64,000 nt of DNA from positions 53,649,116 through 53,713,115 of the forward strand of contig CM057826.1 of the NCBI GenBank assembly GCA_030068075.1, written 5' to 3'. The DNA comes from Paguma larvata (taxonomy: Eukaryota; Chordata; Mammalia; Carnivora; Viverridae). The position numbers and the translations under genes are program-made. Under the pieces are notes generated by a model that ran no database searches, was not told where the DNA came from, and saw only the letters and a program-made list of their open reading frames with translations. Positions 1 to 12,194 of the stretch are shown here, in pieces. The first letter of the stretch is position 1, and each line of letters starts with the position of its first letter.

Positions 1-1560
1 TTGCATACTCACGACTAGGATATTTGTGTATTTCTTTTCTCCCATAGTTATCTGCTTTAAATCCCAAATTTTCTTCCCTGGTGTAAGCTTTAATCAGGTT
101 TACACTTTTCTTCCTCTGCTTCTGTGGAGTATAGATATGAGTATAACTATAATACTAATAATTTTCCATGAAGTTAACCAACAACAGATATAAATGCATC
201 ATCTTTTCTTCCTTTGGTCTGCCTTTGCCCCCAACTCAAGAAAAAATAAATAAGATAAAACAAATCCTTATTGAGTTCCTTATCAATATTATGCAGTTTG
301 GTGCCATCCTCCAAACAACTACTCTTGGTATGAAGACTTCCAAGAACCTTTCCATTGCAAGTAACAGAAAATGCAAATTTGGCTGTCTTAAGCACTAAAT
401 AGAAATGACCAAAAAGTACAGAGGTAGGGACAATGGATTCCAGGTGAGGCTTAATCCAGTGACATAATAAAATCTACTAATAAACCTGATATTAGGCATC
501 TTCTTCATCCTAATATTAGCTCTCTTCCTGGTGTAAGATAGCATTCAGCAGATTCTAGTTACTATATTCTTCCTTATTTACATCCAGAAGGAAGATGGTA
601 AGTTAGGTAAATTTCATGAAAATATGAGGAATTATTTTTCCCAGAAGCTCCAAGTATATATTTTCTTGCGCCTTATTTGCCTTACATTTAGTCAACTACT
701 CATTCTGAAACAATCATTGGGTGCTAAGGACAATTGCCTTAAGCTAGTCAGCTTCTCTGCTGGAATTGGAGGCATAGATGTTTCTTCCTAGGGTATTTGG
801 AGAGAAGAATGCCAAAAATGGAAGTCAAAATGAAATCAGTTCACTGCATACAAAAGTAAAATACAGACCAAAGTTGACAACTTTTTCCTACAGTGAGGAA
901 AACACAAATATTGTAGGCTGCTATTTATCTGACACATTAGCTCAATACTTAGAACCTAAGTCAAGAGGGTATGCAAATTAAGATTCTATTCAACGGTAAA
1001 TGAATCAACTTTGGTAAAATTTATGATTAATGCATTTTATTGCCCATCTTTCAATGTATTTATATCATCTTATAAGTAAAGCTATATATTTTATTATTTT
1101 TTAAAAGTAATATAAACTTTTGGAAAATCCAAATAAGGATAATGTAGGAGAAAAACTATCCAAAAAAATAACTAGTACATGTTTTTAGGTGTTTATTTTC
1201 ATTGTATTATCTTATTTGGGTAATGTGATTGCCTTTAGCTTTTCTGTTTTTTGGGGTAAGAATGGAAACACTCTTACATCTTTTTTGCTTCCTGGAAATA
1301 TATTACAGAAAACTCATGTCCTGCTAATGACCTCAAATAGGAATTTGTCTTATGAATCACTTCAAAATGATTTTCAAGGTTTTTAAAAACTACAATTATA
1401 GTTTATAAGAGATAATATTGATAGAGCAACATATAGTATAATTATATATAGGAATTAACAGATAAAGTATACTGGAATATCGTATTCTAAATAGTCTATA
1501 TATAGCTTTTATAATTTATATACTCATAGAACATACATAAATCAGAACTCTGTAAAGTCC
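1..1560. other. Unique AT-rich DNA, no gene seen
   Basis: No repeat or coding signal that I can name. The open frames are short (under 80 codons) and show no domain. The stretch around 1080-1180 vaguely resembles old L1/DNA-transposon remnants but is too decayed to assign. Confidence 0.5.
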
Positions 1561-1570
1561 ATTATATCTT

Positions 1571-1782
1571 TTTTTTTAATTTTTAAGGTTTATTTTTTTA
1601 GAGAGAGAGAGAGAACACAAGCAGGGGAGAGGCAGAGAGAGAGGGAGACAAAGAATCCAAAGCAGGCCTCAGGCTCTGAGCTGTCAGTACAGAGTCTGAC
1701 AGAGGGCAAAAACCCGTGTCCTGTGAGATCATGACATGAGTCAAAGTCAGATGCTTAACCAACTGAGGCACCCAGGTGCTCC
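1571..1782 (-). mobile_element. Carnivore tRNA-derived SINE, antisense
   Basis: Read on the minus strand it starts with the GGTGCCT-type head and ends in a CT-rich segment and an A-rich tail, seen on the plus strand as a T-run followed by GA repeats. It is flanked by a 10 bp direct repeat, attatatctt, at 1561-1570 and 1790-1799, as expected of target-primed insertion by L1 enzymes. It is diverged in the middle, so moderately old. Confidence 0.9.
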
Positions 1783-1829
1783 AATGCCTATTATATCTTA
1801 ACAAGGAACAGTGTTATTTGATTCTTTTT

Positions 1830-2034
1830 TTTTTTAACATTTATTTATTTTGAGACATAGAGACAGAGCATGAGCAGGAGAAGGGCAGAGAGAGAGGGAG
1901 ACACAGAATCCGAAGCAGGCTCCTGGCTCTGAGCTGTCAGCACAGAGCCTGATGCGGGCTTGAATGCACAGACTGCGAGATCATGACCTGAGCTGAAGTC
2001 GGCCACTTAACTGACTGATCCACCCAGGTGGCCC
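1830..2034 (-). mobile_element. Carnivore tRNA-derived SINE, antisense
   Basis: Full-length feliform-type SINE lying only ~50 bp from the previous copy and in the same orientation. A perfect 15 bp target-site duplication, tatttgattcttttt, flanks it at 1815-1829 and 2035-2049. The intact duplication shows a separate insertion event, not a tandem duplication of the neighbouring SINE. Confidence 0.93.
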
Positions 2035-2049
2035 TATTTGATTCTTTTT

Positions 2050-4133
2050 ATGACGACTGACATTTCCTTTAGCAATAGCTATAAATTCTTTCCCTGCCCA
2101 AAGTTGTGAATTTAGAGTGGACTTCATGTCTGATTTGCTTTTGTCTTCTACTTTCAGAGCATAGGACATTAGGGAGACTAGTCTAAATCGGACTAAACAG
2201 AAGAATAAATGAAATTTTAGGTATTGAGAGAAAGATATATAGCACTTGTTATATTAGCATTAGGACAAGAGTAGGAAACGGTAGACTAGAAAGCCTAAGT
2301 GGAATGAATGTTACCGAATGTCTATTTGTGAGGAAAGTTGACGATTTTTATGATTTAAAGGCAAGGGATAACAGACTGAAAGTCTTCTGCCAGCCTACGT
2401 CTTATTTAGCAGACAGAAATCAATTCTGCAGGCAGAAAAAATTCTGACAAGGCATTACAAAAGCAAATTAACTGTGTTCAATGGTTACATCACCCACAAG
2501 TTAAAAACTAATTAATCCTCCATTCAAGGGACTGGATAGAATGAAATTAAAATTATTTACTTTCATTTTCAAGTCATAAGCAGGGAGTCCACTGGCCCAG
2601 AGAGTTAGCTGCACACCCTTTGACAAGTCACCCAGTAGCATCTGAGAAAGTGATATTCATTAGTTAGTTTTAGTCACATGCCTATTCGTAGAATAGTAAA
2701 CCATGTTCAGTTTCTCAGAGTCTCATTGCAAAGGCATGGCTACTCAAAGAAGTGGAAAAAGAACATTTCTGAGAAATTCATAGAAAAGGGCAGTGCTAGG
2801 CAGGTAAAAATTAGGTGTCTACAGGAACAATTTTGAAAGTGCTTCCTCTTGTCATATCTGGGACAATTTGACCATCCAGTAGTGTTGGATGACCAATAAT
2901 TGAATAAAATAAATATCTATGGGGTCACATTGATATAAATAAATAAAATATATCAATAGATTTTTTTTTCCATTTAAGTAGGATGTCAACTAATACTTCT
3001 AGAAAACATTATGGACCTAGAGAGTTATCAGTGTTTACTCATATTTCTCATTAAATTATAAAAGATGACATAATTATATAGAGTCCTTAACTAAGATATC
3101 AAAGATAACATCACTAATATTGGTACAGATATCATGGGCCTCCTAATATAGAACCTCAAAAGGACATGATACCACTTTTGTAATATTTCTTCCCAGATTC
3201 ATAATCTGACTCTAACCATGAGAAACAAGAGATAATCTCAAATTGAGGGCTAGTTTATAAAACAACTGACCTCTACATTTCAAAGATATCAAGCTCAATG
3301 TACACAAAGTAAAGTGGAGATATTTTTCTAATTTAAAAGAGACTAATGAATAATGATATCTAAAAGCAATACATGATCCTGTATTGCTTCCTGGGCTGGG
3401 GAAAAATATAACTAAAACAAAAATTATTGGGACAATATGGACTTTGGATTTAAATATGTACTTCGGATTAGATAATGCTGTTACATTTTGGTTGGCTTTC
3501 CTTATTTTGATAACTATATTATGGTTATGAAGGTGAATGTCTTAGTGTTCAAGAAATACTAAAGTAGTTACAAGTAAAGTGACATTATGGCCTAGATTAT
3601 TCTTAAATGTCAGCCAAAGGATATAGACTGCAAATACTACCTATATTAAGTATGTCAGACTATATTAAGTATGAAGATCAAAAACTGTTGCTATTTTAGT
3701 ATTGTGGTATTTCCATGGTATACCACAATGTTAATATTTAGAATATTATATGTTATTGATGCTTTTTATTTAGGTCTAGGAATCTAAGAAAAAATGTATC
3801 CAAAGAATGAATCAGAGACTTTTTATATGACACCTCCATTACTGACTTATGTCAGTATATTATATATATTAGATGAATAAACTTTAAATGTGCTGCATAG
3901 GTATCCAATCAAGGGTGAGGTGGGAGGGACTCTGAAAAAGTCATAGGTTAGGAAAAAATTGCTGGAAAAATCTGTAAGATTCTTGATTGTCATTTAAAAA
4001 CTCCATACCTAAAGAATTAACACTTCAAAATACACTTTTTTCAAACAATGTAAAAAGTAACAATTTTGTTTTAAGAAATTGTTTCATAGTATAACTTCAT
4101 TTCATTATTTCGAGTAGTATATTTTAATATTTT
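2050..4133. other. Unique AT-rich DNA, no gene seen
   Basis: About 2 kb with no recognisable repeat family, exon or RNA gene. The only local structure noted is a 14 bp direct duplication, ctatattaagtatg, at 3641-3654 and 3660-3673. Confidence 0.5.
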
Positions 4134-4142
4134 TGATGTTTT

Positions 4143-4375
4143 AAATTTTTTATTATTTTTTAAATTTTTTTACATTTTTATTTATTTTTGAGAGACATAG
4201 AGACAGAGCATGAGCAGGGGAAGGGCAGAGAGAGAGGGAGACACAGAATCCGAAGTAGTCTCCAGGCTCTGAGCCATCAGCACAGAGCCCGACGCGGGGC
4301 TCGAACTCACAGACTGTGAGATCATAACCTGAGCTGAAGTCGGCCGCTTAACCGACTGAGCCACCCAGGTGCCCC
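4143..4375 (-). mobile_element. Carnivore tRNA-derived SINE, antisense
   Basis: Near-consensus feliform-type SINE. The minus strand carries the tRNA-like head (GGTGGCTCAGTCGG, the Pol III A-box region) and a B-box-like GAGTTCGAGCC. A 9 bp duplication, tgatgtttt, is seen at 4134-4142 and 4376-4384. Low divergence suggests a fairly recent insertion. Confidence 0.93.
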
Positions 4376-4384
4376 TGATGTTTT

Positions 4385-5575
4385 TGATATTTTAAAGTTG
4401 TCTGAAATCATGTTTAATAAGTTGGAAACTTCTGAGAAGGATAATGGATGTAGGAAGTTGGGATGAATTGGGCTATTTTCATTATTAAAAATAATTTTTA
4501 TAAGTATGTTGTTTTATTTTACATACTGATTTCATGGTTTTATAACTACTATAGAGGGTTATATTTAATTGCTCAAAGACTGTTATTTTAACATGGATTA
4601 GATTAGGCAATGTCCGATGTGCAGGACGGCATGAATTACCTAGTCAAAATAAAAAACTGATATCAGAAAAAACTAAGGAAATTGCCCAGAAAGAACCTGT
4701 GCCTGATGTTTCTCTGACAATACTCTTATTTCATGTATTTCATTTTCACTGTCTTACGCCTTCCCAATGGATCTCTTCAACAATGTTAGGAGCAGGAAGA
4801 AACAGTAATACTGTAAAGCAAAGAAAATTGATATAATATTAAGCAAGATGAAAATAGGAATTTTTGGCTAAAATTAAAGTATGTATTCTGGACTTTTTTT
4901 TTTTTTCATCCTCTATTCTTTCTAAAGTTCCTTTGCTTTTACTCAGCCGGTTGACTAAAGCAGGCATTTGCTAAATAGTGCCCTTGGGGCTCGGATGAGT
5001 TAATAGAGAGTTCTGAAGTAATGAAGGTGGTACAAAATAGCTTATTCTGAAATATGATCTTTAATAAAGTGTCTGTCTTGTATAAAACATGGTAGGGAAA
5101 TTCTTCCAGACAATTTGTTTCACATAAGATAAAAGGAGGGGGGAAAAATGCCCTACTTCTTACCCTCCACTTTCTCTGGTTAGTTTCACACCTGTAAATT
5201 CTGCATTTGTTTATGTATAACAAAACTAGCTATCGCTATAAGTCTGCATTTAAATCCAAATTTGAGGGAAGGTATAGCACAAGAGGGAAGAATATTGTTA
5301 TTTCAAAGCCATCTGCAAAAACAATTAATAATAAAAATAAAAAAGAGAAAGGAGGAGAAAGGAAGGGAAAGAAGAAAGAAAGAAAAATAAGAAAAAAACG
5401 TTTATTATTATTAGTTATAGGAGTATTTACAATTTATAAATGGTAAGGAATCTTCCTTTTAAAATGGGTTGTTTTGGGACCCAGAATTCTGTTTTTTCTT
5501 TGTTTCTTATACTAAACCTCTTCTACATACAAATACCTGTAGATTAAAAGATTTATAAATTGAAATTGGTAGAAG
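4385..5575. other. Unique DNA with a purine-rich patch
   Basis: No gene seen. Positions 5330-5396 form an A/G-rich low-complexity stretch (AAAG, AGG and GAAA units), which explains the lysine-rich open frame across it. Confidence 0.5.
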
Positions 5576-5584
5576 TATATATGT

Positions 5585-5650
5585 ATCTATTTATACATTG
5601 TATGTGCGTATACATCTGTCTACCTACCTACCTATCTATCTACCTAGATA
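5585..5650. repeat. Imperfect TACC/TATC microsatellite
   Basis: Interrupted tetranucleotide run (tacc followed by tatc units near 5620-5645) after an AT-rich TATG-type lead-in. It is impure, so probably old or short-lived. Confidence 0.7.
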
Positions 5651-5659
5651 TAATTTTAG

Positions 5660-6230
5660 AAAAAAATATCAAATAACCCTCTAAATTAGAATAGGACCTC
5701 AATACCAAAGGAAATATTAGAACAGATAAGTCAAATTTTCCAAACAGGGTAAAATTTACCAACAAATATGGTACTCTGCTCCTTTGGCCATCCAAGCAGA
5801 AAGGCAAACCTAACCAATTGCTTGAATGACATTTCTCACAGGCTACACAAGGCTTTCCTTGATGTTGAAGAACATTTTTCCTACAATCTTCAAAGCTAGG
5901 AAACTACAGTAGAGTGAAGAAGAGGAAGGAAGTGAGGAAGTTCTCAACAATATTTACAGGATAAATTAAATAACAGGTTCATGATGCTTTACATATCCAG
6001 GTCTCTCGATGTAGGTAGAGTTCATAACACCAAATGGTAGAGTAAGAAAAACAGTTCCCAAGGAAGCTCCCAAATGTGTGATTCCTCCCTACAATTTTCT
6101 CATCAGACTTGAAATGGCCCCGAATTAAGTTATACCCCCTACTAACAAAAGTGCTACGCTGGTCTTTGCAGTCCTACATTATTTGACCTTGTGTTCCTGC
6201 AAAAGGTTTTAAAAAGAAAATCCCATATTT
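5660..6230. other. Unique DNA, nothing recognised
   Basis: No repeat family, exon or RNA gene was identified in this stretch. Confidence 0.4.
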
Positions 6231-6231
6231 T

Positions 6232-6470
6232 ATAGAATATGAATATGTATGTACATATATATGAATATAATACATAATTTCACAGAATATAAATGTATAT
6301 ATTTGTATACATATGTGCATATATGTTCATATATATTCTATGAACTATATATATATACACCATAAAATATAGGGTTTTCCTTTTATAACCTTTTATATAT
6401 ATATATATGAATATTGTATACATACATACATATGTATGAGTGTGTGTGTGTATATAGAAACAGAGAAAGA
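6232..6470. repeat. AT-rich TATA/TATG low-complexity block
   Basis: About 240 bp made largely of alternating AT, ATGT and ATAC units, including (TA)8 near 6395-6410 and a short TG run near 6440. Such sequence is self-complementary and can form small hairpins. The open frames in it reflect base composition only. Confidence 0.75.
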
Positions 6471-7999
6471 AGAAGATGAATCTTGTATACATATATTAAG
6501 ATCTACAAAATTGTGATCTTTCTGTCAGCTTAAAGTATACTAGCTTTGATAAAGTATGCTTTTTTATTTAAAAAAGTATATACTTCTGTCTCAGATCCTA
6601 AATGGTTTAAACGACCTGGTGAAAATGTTATATTGATGTGTTGATTTTGAAATTTCATATAAAGATAATTAATTGTTCCTGGAAGTTTGGGTGTGAGAAG
6701 AATGTCTGTGAACAAATCAACCTCCTGCACCTCTCACTCCTGCAGTGGAGGGAGGATTTGAGGTCAGGACAAACTCTAGCATTACAAACAAGATGGACTT
6801 CCTTGGGCATGATTGCTTTCTTCAAGAAAATGATTAGAAAGATTAACATGCAAATAGCGACTAAACCAGGTCTTATTAGGAAAAAAAAATTGCTCCTCAT
6901 ACACTTGGAAAATCATTGGGACCAAACTCTATTTCTATAAACGTCACTTAGTTTTATGATAATCAGAATACATTGTAAATGTACATTGAAAAATATTAAT
7001 TTAGGTAGGTCTGAAGAGTTGTCACCCAGTTAATTAATCCCATCTGCTATTTTTACTGTCAGAGCTGCAGCAATCTGTTTGCCAGAAATTCAAAACCAGA
7101 AAAAAGGCCCCATGAGTCCCACTAACAATCTTTGTCTATGTCTTTCACCTAATATACATGAATTCAAATTTGAAAAGGTGATAAAAAAATAAATTAGCAG
7201 AATAATCTGCTTTCTTTCATTTGTGTTCATGGAAATCTAGGAAGTTAACTTTAAATATCATGGCATTCAGGAAAAACAAACTGTGAAATTGCAGGAAAAA
7301 ATTAAGGGGGAGACAGAGAGAGAGAAGGTGTAGGAATATGATTAAACAATTTTACCTTTGTTCCTAAAATAGAATGAGTGGTTTCGCTTGCAATTAAAAT
7401 GTGTACTTTATTACTTATAATCTTCTCCTTGATTTCTTGTATCAAAAATCGTTCACTGCTCTTCATTCTGTTATGTTAACTTTGGAGTAAAACTTGAAAG
7501 TTGATTTTTTTTCATACTTATTGTTCTTGTTTTCTTTATTCTTTACATAATACTCTATTACAGGAGGACTAAGATTAGACTTGTTATTGAGAAATAATTC
7601 ATATGTGACAATGTAATGTGAGTAATTACGTGCATTATAAATTTTCCAAATAGACATATGGTGTCTTGTTTTCCCCAGTGAGTTTATCACTCAGGTGCTT
7701 AGGGAAGTGCATTAACTTTTCAAGACACCCATTTCCCTAAGCTTTTAGACTATGCCAGAGCATAGAATGTAAATAAGCTGAGATATTTATCAGTAAAGAA
7801 AACCAGGCAAACCCATATGGACCTATGTGGCCACAGAACCTGCATATCAGATTTATCATTAGAAATGTCAGTTTCCCTTTCACAGTTCACCTGGTAAAAA
7901 GGCCGCTGTGATCAACAGCAAAAGTTAACATGCTGTTTTTAATCCTTATTTTAATTCATCTCATAGTCTGACCCTGTTAATTACTCCTTTCTTCCCCTT
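6471..7999. other. Unique DNA, nothing recognised
   Basis: About 1.5 kb without a repeat or gene that I can name. Overlapping short frames on both strands around 6640-6940 show no domain and no codon-level signal. Confidence 0.45.
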
Positions 8000-8470
8000 T
8001 ACAGCCCTACCTTTATGATCAGGTCTTCTCTTTCATAAACATTTCCAACCCTTATATCTTTTTGCTTTATGTCTTTTCCTAGAGTGATTTTGTCCATATC
8101 TATGGCTGAGCTGATTGTAGTGGGTCTCCATTTTAAATTGTATTTTCATCTCCTAGATTCCTCTACCTAGATGTATTTTAAACTTACCCACCTCACTGCA
8201 AACAGATCACATTTTTTTTATTTCCTCTCTTGATCCTCTCACCTACATATTATTCTTAAACTAATAGTGTCCTCATTTACTGTGTCTAGTCAATTCAAAA
8301 ACTCAAGCGTGCCTCTCTTTCTTCTTTACACAGGATTCATTGTAAAGTCATGATGTCTGCCCTGAAATGTAAGATCTTTGAGGATGGAAACCAATAATGC
8401 CTGGGTTATTGTCAAATATTAACTCAGTTCTGAACTTATATTAGGTACATGATAAATATTTATTGATGTG
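8000..8470 (+). mobile_element. L2 LINE remnant, sense
   Basis: The 3' part (8340-8470) matches the remembered L2 tail pattern: 'gtaagatctttgaggatgg' corresponds to the L2 'taagctccatgagggcagg' block, then a tail with 'ttaggtacatgataaatatttattg'. The upstream part is more decayed and tentative. Confidence 0.55.
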
Positions 8471-8849
8471 CATACAATTTCAAAAAAATATATTAAATGT
8501 AATTCGTATTATTTGGTTATATTGAAATTTCATTGTTAGAATTTGCTCGGCATGGTTGGTTCATAGCAAGAATTTATATATATATTTTTATAAACCCTAT
8601 TTTCATGCTCCTAGCTATCAGAACAGAATTTTAACTTCTACCATTTGCTTATTTCATATGTAGGGAAAAACTATAATCCCAAGGAACATCTGGGGTTTAT
8701 ATATCTATGCAAGAAAAAGATATGTTAAACCCCTATAAAACCTTTAATTCATCTGATTCCAGCCAATCAAAACACTCACTGATCTACCAATCTGTTGATA
8801 ATGTGGATCTACTTGTTTGGGTTATAAATTGTGTGATTTTTAGAAAGAT

Positions 8850-8965
8850 TTATGTATTCAACACACATCTATTTAGTGCTTCCTATATGTGAGGAACTTT
8901 TCTAGACAGTTGGGTACATAGATAATACAAAACAGTGACCTTTGCCCTCCAGAAACTTAAATTTC
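8850..8965 (-). mobile_element. L2 LINE 3' fragment, antisense
   Basis: The phrase 'tatttagtgcttcctatatg' followed by 'cctttgccctccagaaactt' matches the antisense L2 3' end (TATTGAGCACCTACTATGTG ... CCCTGCCCTCATGGAGCTT). It is strongly diverged, as expected for this old family. Confidence 0.5.
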
Positions 8966-9855
8966 CTCTATATGTATCTATATTTATCTATCCCCACATC
9001 TGTATCAAGGTGAATAATAAATTACAAAATAAAAGAACAAACCTAGGTGGATGGTGAATCTCTGAAGGGAAATGGTGAAGTTTTCAAGAAAAAGGGTGAG
9101 AGAATAAATGAACATTTTTTTACTTTCCTCTAGAAATTGTGACTGAGGAAGATAGATTACAACCCTTTTCTCCTTTCTCCTTTTACAATTTGGGGTTGCA
9201 TTTTTTTTTTTTTGTTCCCAATCAACTCCCATCCTAAGAAGTGTGATAGAAAATCTAATGCACTGAAGAAATAAGCTCTGAAATAGCCAATGAAAGAAGC
9301 CATTCCTAAAGAATGAAGAGTTAATGAAGAATTTTTAACAGCCTATCGACTCAGCTTCACTCTGTTACCATTTAAATGGCCTCAAATGGGATGTGAAGCT
9401 TAACATATCACGGTGTAGCAGCGTGTAGTTTCTAGTGGCTGCAAACATTTTCTCATTAATCCTGGTTGCCGGATACATCAGCAATACCAAGACATTTTAG
9501 AGTCTACAGCCTCGCTTCAAATTTCTTTCTTTTGTTTTAAAGATGGAATTCAAGAGAATTAAACAAAAAGTAAGATTATAAACATTTTCCTTATTGTTCC
9601 TATTATTAAAAACACTTTTTTAAAAGGAAAGAATTAATATCCTGTTCATATTGTTGGTTACTAGACCCAGTATTCTGCTTTCAAACAAAAAAATTAAAAA
9701 CTTATGTGACTTACATGCTTTTGTCCTGTCTTACTACCTGTTCATGTGATGTCTAAAATGTTCACATGTCTTCGGTTCCATGTTTTTATAGGTTATCCAA
9801 TACATCTAAAGTTCTAAACATGCTATTTTGTTTACATTATATTGGCATTTCTGAA
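8966..9855. other. Unique DNA, nothing recognised
   Basis: No gene or nameable repeat. A T/A-run at 9201-9212 is the only low-complexity item. Confidence 0.4.
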
Positions 9856-9872
9856 GTGTGTGTGTGTGTGTG
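9856..9872 (+). repeat. Short TG microsatellite
   Basis: A perfect (TG)8 run, short but pure. Confidence 0.8.
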
Positions 9873-9969
9873 TTTAAATTATGAATTATATTGCATATTT
9901 CTGCATGTCTCACTCATGGAGGCTCTACCACATCTGTGACTGCTTTGCAAGATGCCAACTTGGACAAAG

Positions 9970-10003
9970 GTTGTTTTTTTTTTTTCTTTTTTTTCTTTTT
10001 TTT
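9970..10003 (+). repeat. T-rich homopolymer tract
   Basis: A T-run broken by single C bases. It could be an A-tail of an antisense insertion, but no element body is recognisable next to it. Confidence 0.6.
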
Positions 10004-10029
10004 CCCTGTTTATTGGCTCTTCTCTCTAC

Positions 10030-10180
10030 CCTGTGATTAGGGCGACAAGCATCCCGAGTTGCCCAGGATAGTTCCAGTTGACACCTGGTATCTCAGCACA
10101 CTACTAATAATTCTGTCTTTTACTAAAGGAAGCATCCCTATTTATATGATCAATTAAATGGTCACCATAGCCATGACTGA
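10030..10180. repeat. Possible ancient interspersed repeat
   Basis: Contains the phrase 'gttgcccaggatagttccag' and ends in 'atggtcaccatagcc'. It resembles a mammal-wide repeat with 'TTGCCCAGGACAGTCC ... TGGTCACCCTA', which I recall but cannot name with certainty. Confidence 0.35.
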
Positions 10181-10589
10181 TCTGAAACCTGGTTATCATT
10201 AGGAACTGACACTTTAATGTGACTTCCAAGAATTTATTCATCTACTCCTTTCCCCTTCTGGAACATCCTCAGCTCCTTTGAGAATTATTGCTGTCATCTT
10301 TTCTCTCTTCATCACTGTCATGGACGTTTCTCCTCATTTGTTGAAGGCTTTCATAATTGGTCTCACTCTCTATCCTGACTGAGCTTCACCTTTTTTGTAC
10401 TGTATGCTTTTGAACAGCCAAACACTGTGAAGTCTCAGTTCTTTTCCATTTCATCTCTAATCATATTCACCTCCATCCAATTTTATATCCATAATGATTC
10501 CCTGGGTCTTGTCTGCCTCACCATAGAAATCTGCTGTTCAAACATTCCATTTTTTGACCAAGTCTCCTAGTTTCACATCCTCTTAGCTT

Positions 10590-10890
10590 CCTTTTTACTT
10601 ACTTTCCCTAAATCTATCATTTAACCCCACCAGTGCCTCAAAGATTTGCCCCTTAACTATCATGCTTTTGATCTTGTTAATCTCTTTGAGCTTTAGTTTC
10701 TTTCCTGTTTAGAATTCTTTCCCTTTTATATATCCTTGATTTTTCTTTTTGCCCTATTTTCCCAAAAGCACATGCATTTTAGTAGAACAGGGATTTTTAT
10801 GTTTTGTTTACACTGTTTCCCTAGTATCTACAAGTGTGCCTAGCACACAGTAGACCTTCAACAGATCTTGGTTGAATGAATGTTTGAATC
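10590..10890 (+). mobile_element. L2 LINE 3' end, sense
   Basis: The end 'cctagtatctacaagtgtgc' plus 'agcacacagtagaccttcaa' and 'gttgaatgaatg' matches the classic L2 3' terminus (CCCAGTGCCTAGCACAGTGC ... CACATAGTAGGTGCTCAATA ... GTTGAATGAATG). The part before 10760 is tentative. Confidence 0.7.
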
Positions 10891-11149
10891 AGTTAGATTC
10901 AACCTAAATGTCAATTCATAGATACCTATTTTGATGATAACAAACTTAGAAAGCTTCCATCTCCACTCTCATTCACACTCCAGAAATATTCTTCTTTTAT
11001 CTTTTTCATAGCAAGTAGTAGCTCCAGAAATTTACTTACTTTTTTTTTAACCTTAAAGAAGGAACTGTCTTGTTCACAACTATATCCGTATTGTTTAAAG
11101 TAGTGCATAATGTATTATAGGCCTTCAGAAAAGTATTTGTTAATTTGCT

Positions 11150-11290
11150 AACTTTTCTATAAAATGTGGGTAATAACAGCATCTAGGTCACAGAGCTGTT
11201 GGAAAGATTGATGATATCATATGTAAGAAGCTTTGTACATAGGCTGGCAAAAGGAAGAACTCAACATTTAGCTATTTTCGTTATGTCACA
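11150..11290 (+). mobile_element. MIR SINE, sense
   Basis: The pattern 'aaatgtgggtaataacagca' with 'gagctgttggaaagattgat' and 'aagctttgtacataggctgg' follows the MIR 3' half (AATGGGGATAATA ... GTTGTGAGGATTAAATGA ... AGCGCTTAGAACAGTGCCTGG). Ancient, highly diverged copy. Confidence 0.7.
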
Positions 11291-11359
11291 CATAATAGCA
11301 GCAAGAGTAAACTAACTTCTGAAAAGCAAATTAATCATGTTGTGTACTTACCACTCTTT

Positions 11360-11459
11360 TATTTTTATTTTTAATCTTTCCATGTTTATTTATTTTTGAG
11401 AGACAGAGAAGAGCATGAGCAGGGGATGGGCAGACAGAGAGGGAGACACAGAATCCAAA
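11360..11459 (-). mobile_element. 5'-truncated carnivore SINE, antisense
   Basis: Only the distal half of the SINE (CT-rich part and A-tail on the minus strand) is present; the tRNA-like head is absent. The fragment is nevertheless bounded by a perfect 12 bp duplication, ttaccactcttt, at 11348-11359 and 11460-11471. It was therefore inserted in truncated form and not trimmed by a later deletion. Without A and B boxes it cannot be transcribed by Pol III from its own promoter. Confidence 0.9.
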
Positions 11460-11499
11460 TTACCACTCTTTCAAATGGCCAACCACTGTTTTGAAGATG

Positions 11500-12190
11500 A
11501 TACTCAAACTCCTGTTAACATGGCAGAGACAGACATGTATTATCTGACCTTTGCTTAGCTCTCCTGCCTTGTCTCTGCTACATCCAAAGGCCATGTTTTC
11601 AGTATGAAACTCTTTCAGTATGCAAACTTTTCTAGAGGAGGAGTTATTTTGTGCTCATGTGGAAATCTTCGACACCTATTGAATTGGCTAACACATGACA
11701 GGTACAGAATTTTCACAGACTTCCATCAACACATCTACCCCTCTCTGTAGCATCCACGCCCATTCAGTTTTCCTTCCCTCTTTTTACCGTCAATAGAACA
11801 TAGGTATCATATCTAATCCCCTTTTCTCCACACGCACAATAGAGTCTCTCCTTTTATGCCTTCTCAGGAACGTCACAAGCTTTCTAAAATCTTCTTACAT
11901 TATTACTCTTAATACTCCAAAGAATTATCTACCTATGATATTCTTGATTCCATTTCATTTTTTAAAAGAAAATTCTCTTCACTCTACTTTCTCCTACTAG
12001 CTAAAATATTTTTCTTTGCTCTAATGTGCACCAGAACTTCTAGAAATATATTTGTATTTAAAGTTTCTACTTCCTTGGCTTTCATTTTTTTAAAGCATAC
12101 TTCAATTTGTTTTTTTTTTATTTATCCTGCCACACCTTCAAAAATGACCATAGTAAGGTCATCAAGAACTTTTATGTTTCCCAATAGTAG
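11500..12190 (+). mobile_element. L2 LINE internal fragments, sense
   Basis: Two blocks read like L2. 11530-11600 ('atctgacctttgcttagctc') fits the segment downstream of the reverse transcriptase. 11860-12190 ('cttctcaggaacgtcacaag' and 'atagtaaggtcatcaagaac') fits the segment upstream of it, around the GTCACCAATGACC part. The order implies two copies or a rearrangement. No frame is open. Confidence 0.5.
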
Positions 12191-12194
12191 ATGA

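Noticed and set aside
1080..1180. Possible old transposon remnant
   Set aside because: Only a vague resemblance over ~80 bp, too short and diverged to assign.
4182..4364. Short frame with a MAQSVKRPTSAQ-like start, recurring near 38519, 51521, 59727 and 62816
   Set aside because: The recurrence looks like a small protein family but every instance lies in a carnivore SINE; it is translation of the SINE body.
6232..6470. AT-rich palindromic block as a possible replication origin or fragile site
   Set aside because: Only composition supports it; similar blocks are common in mammalian AT-rich DNA.
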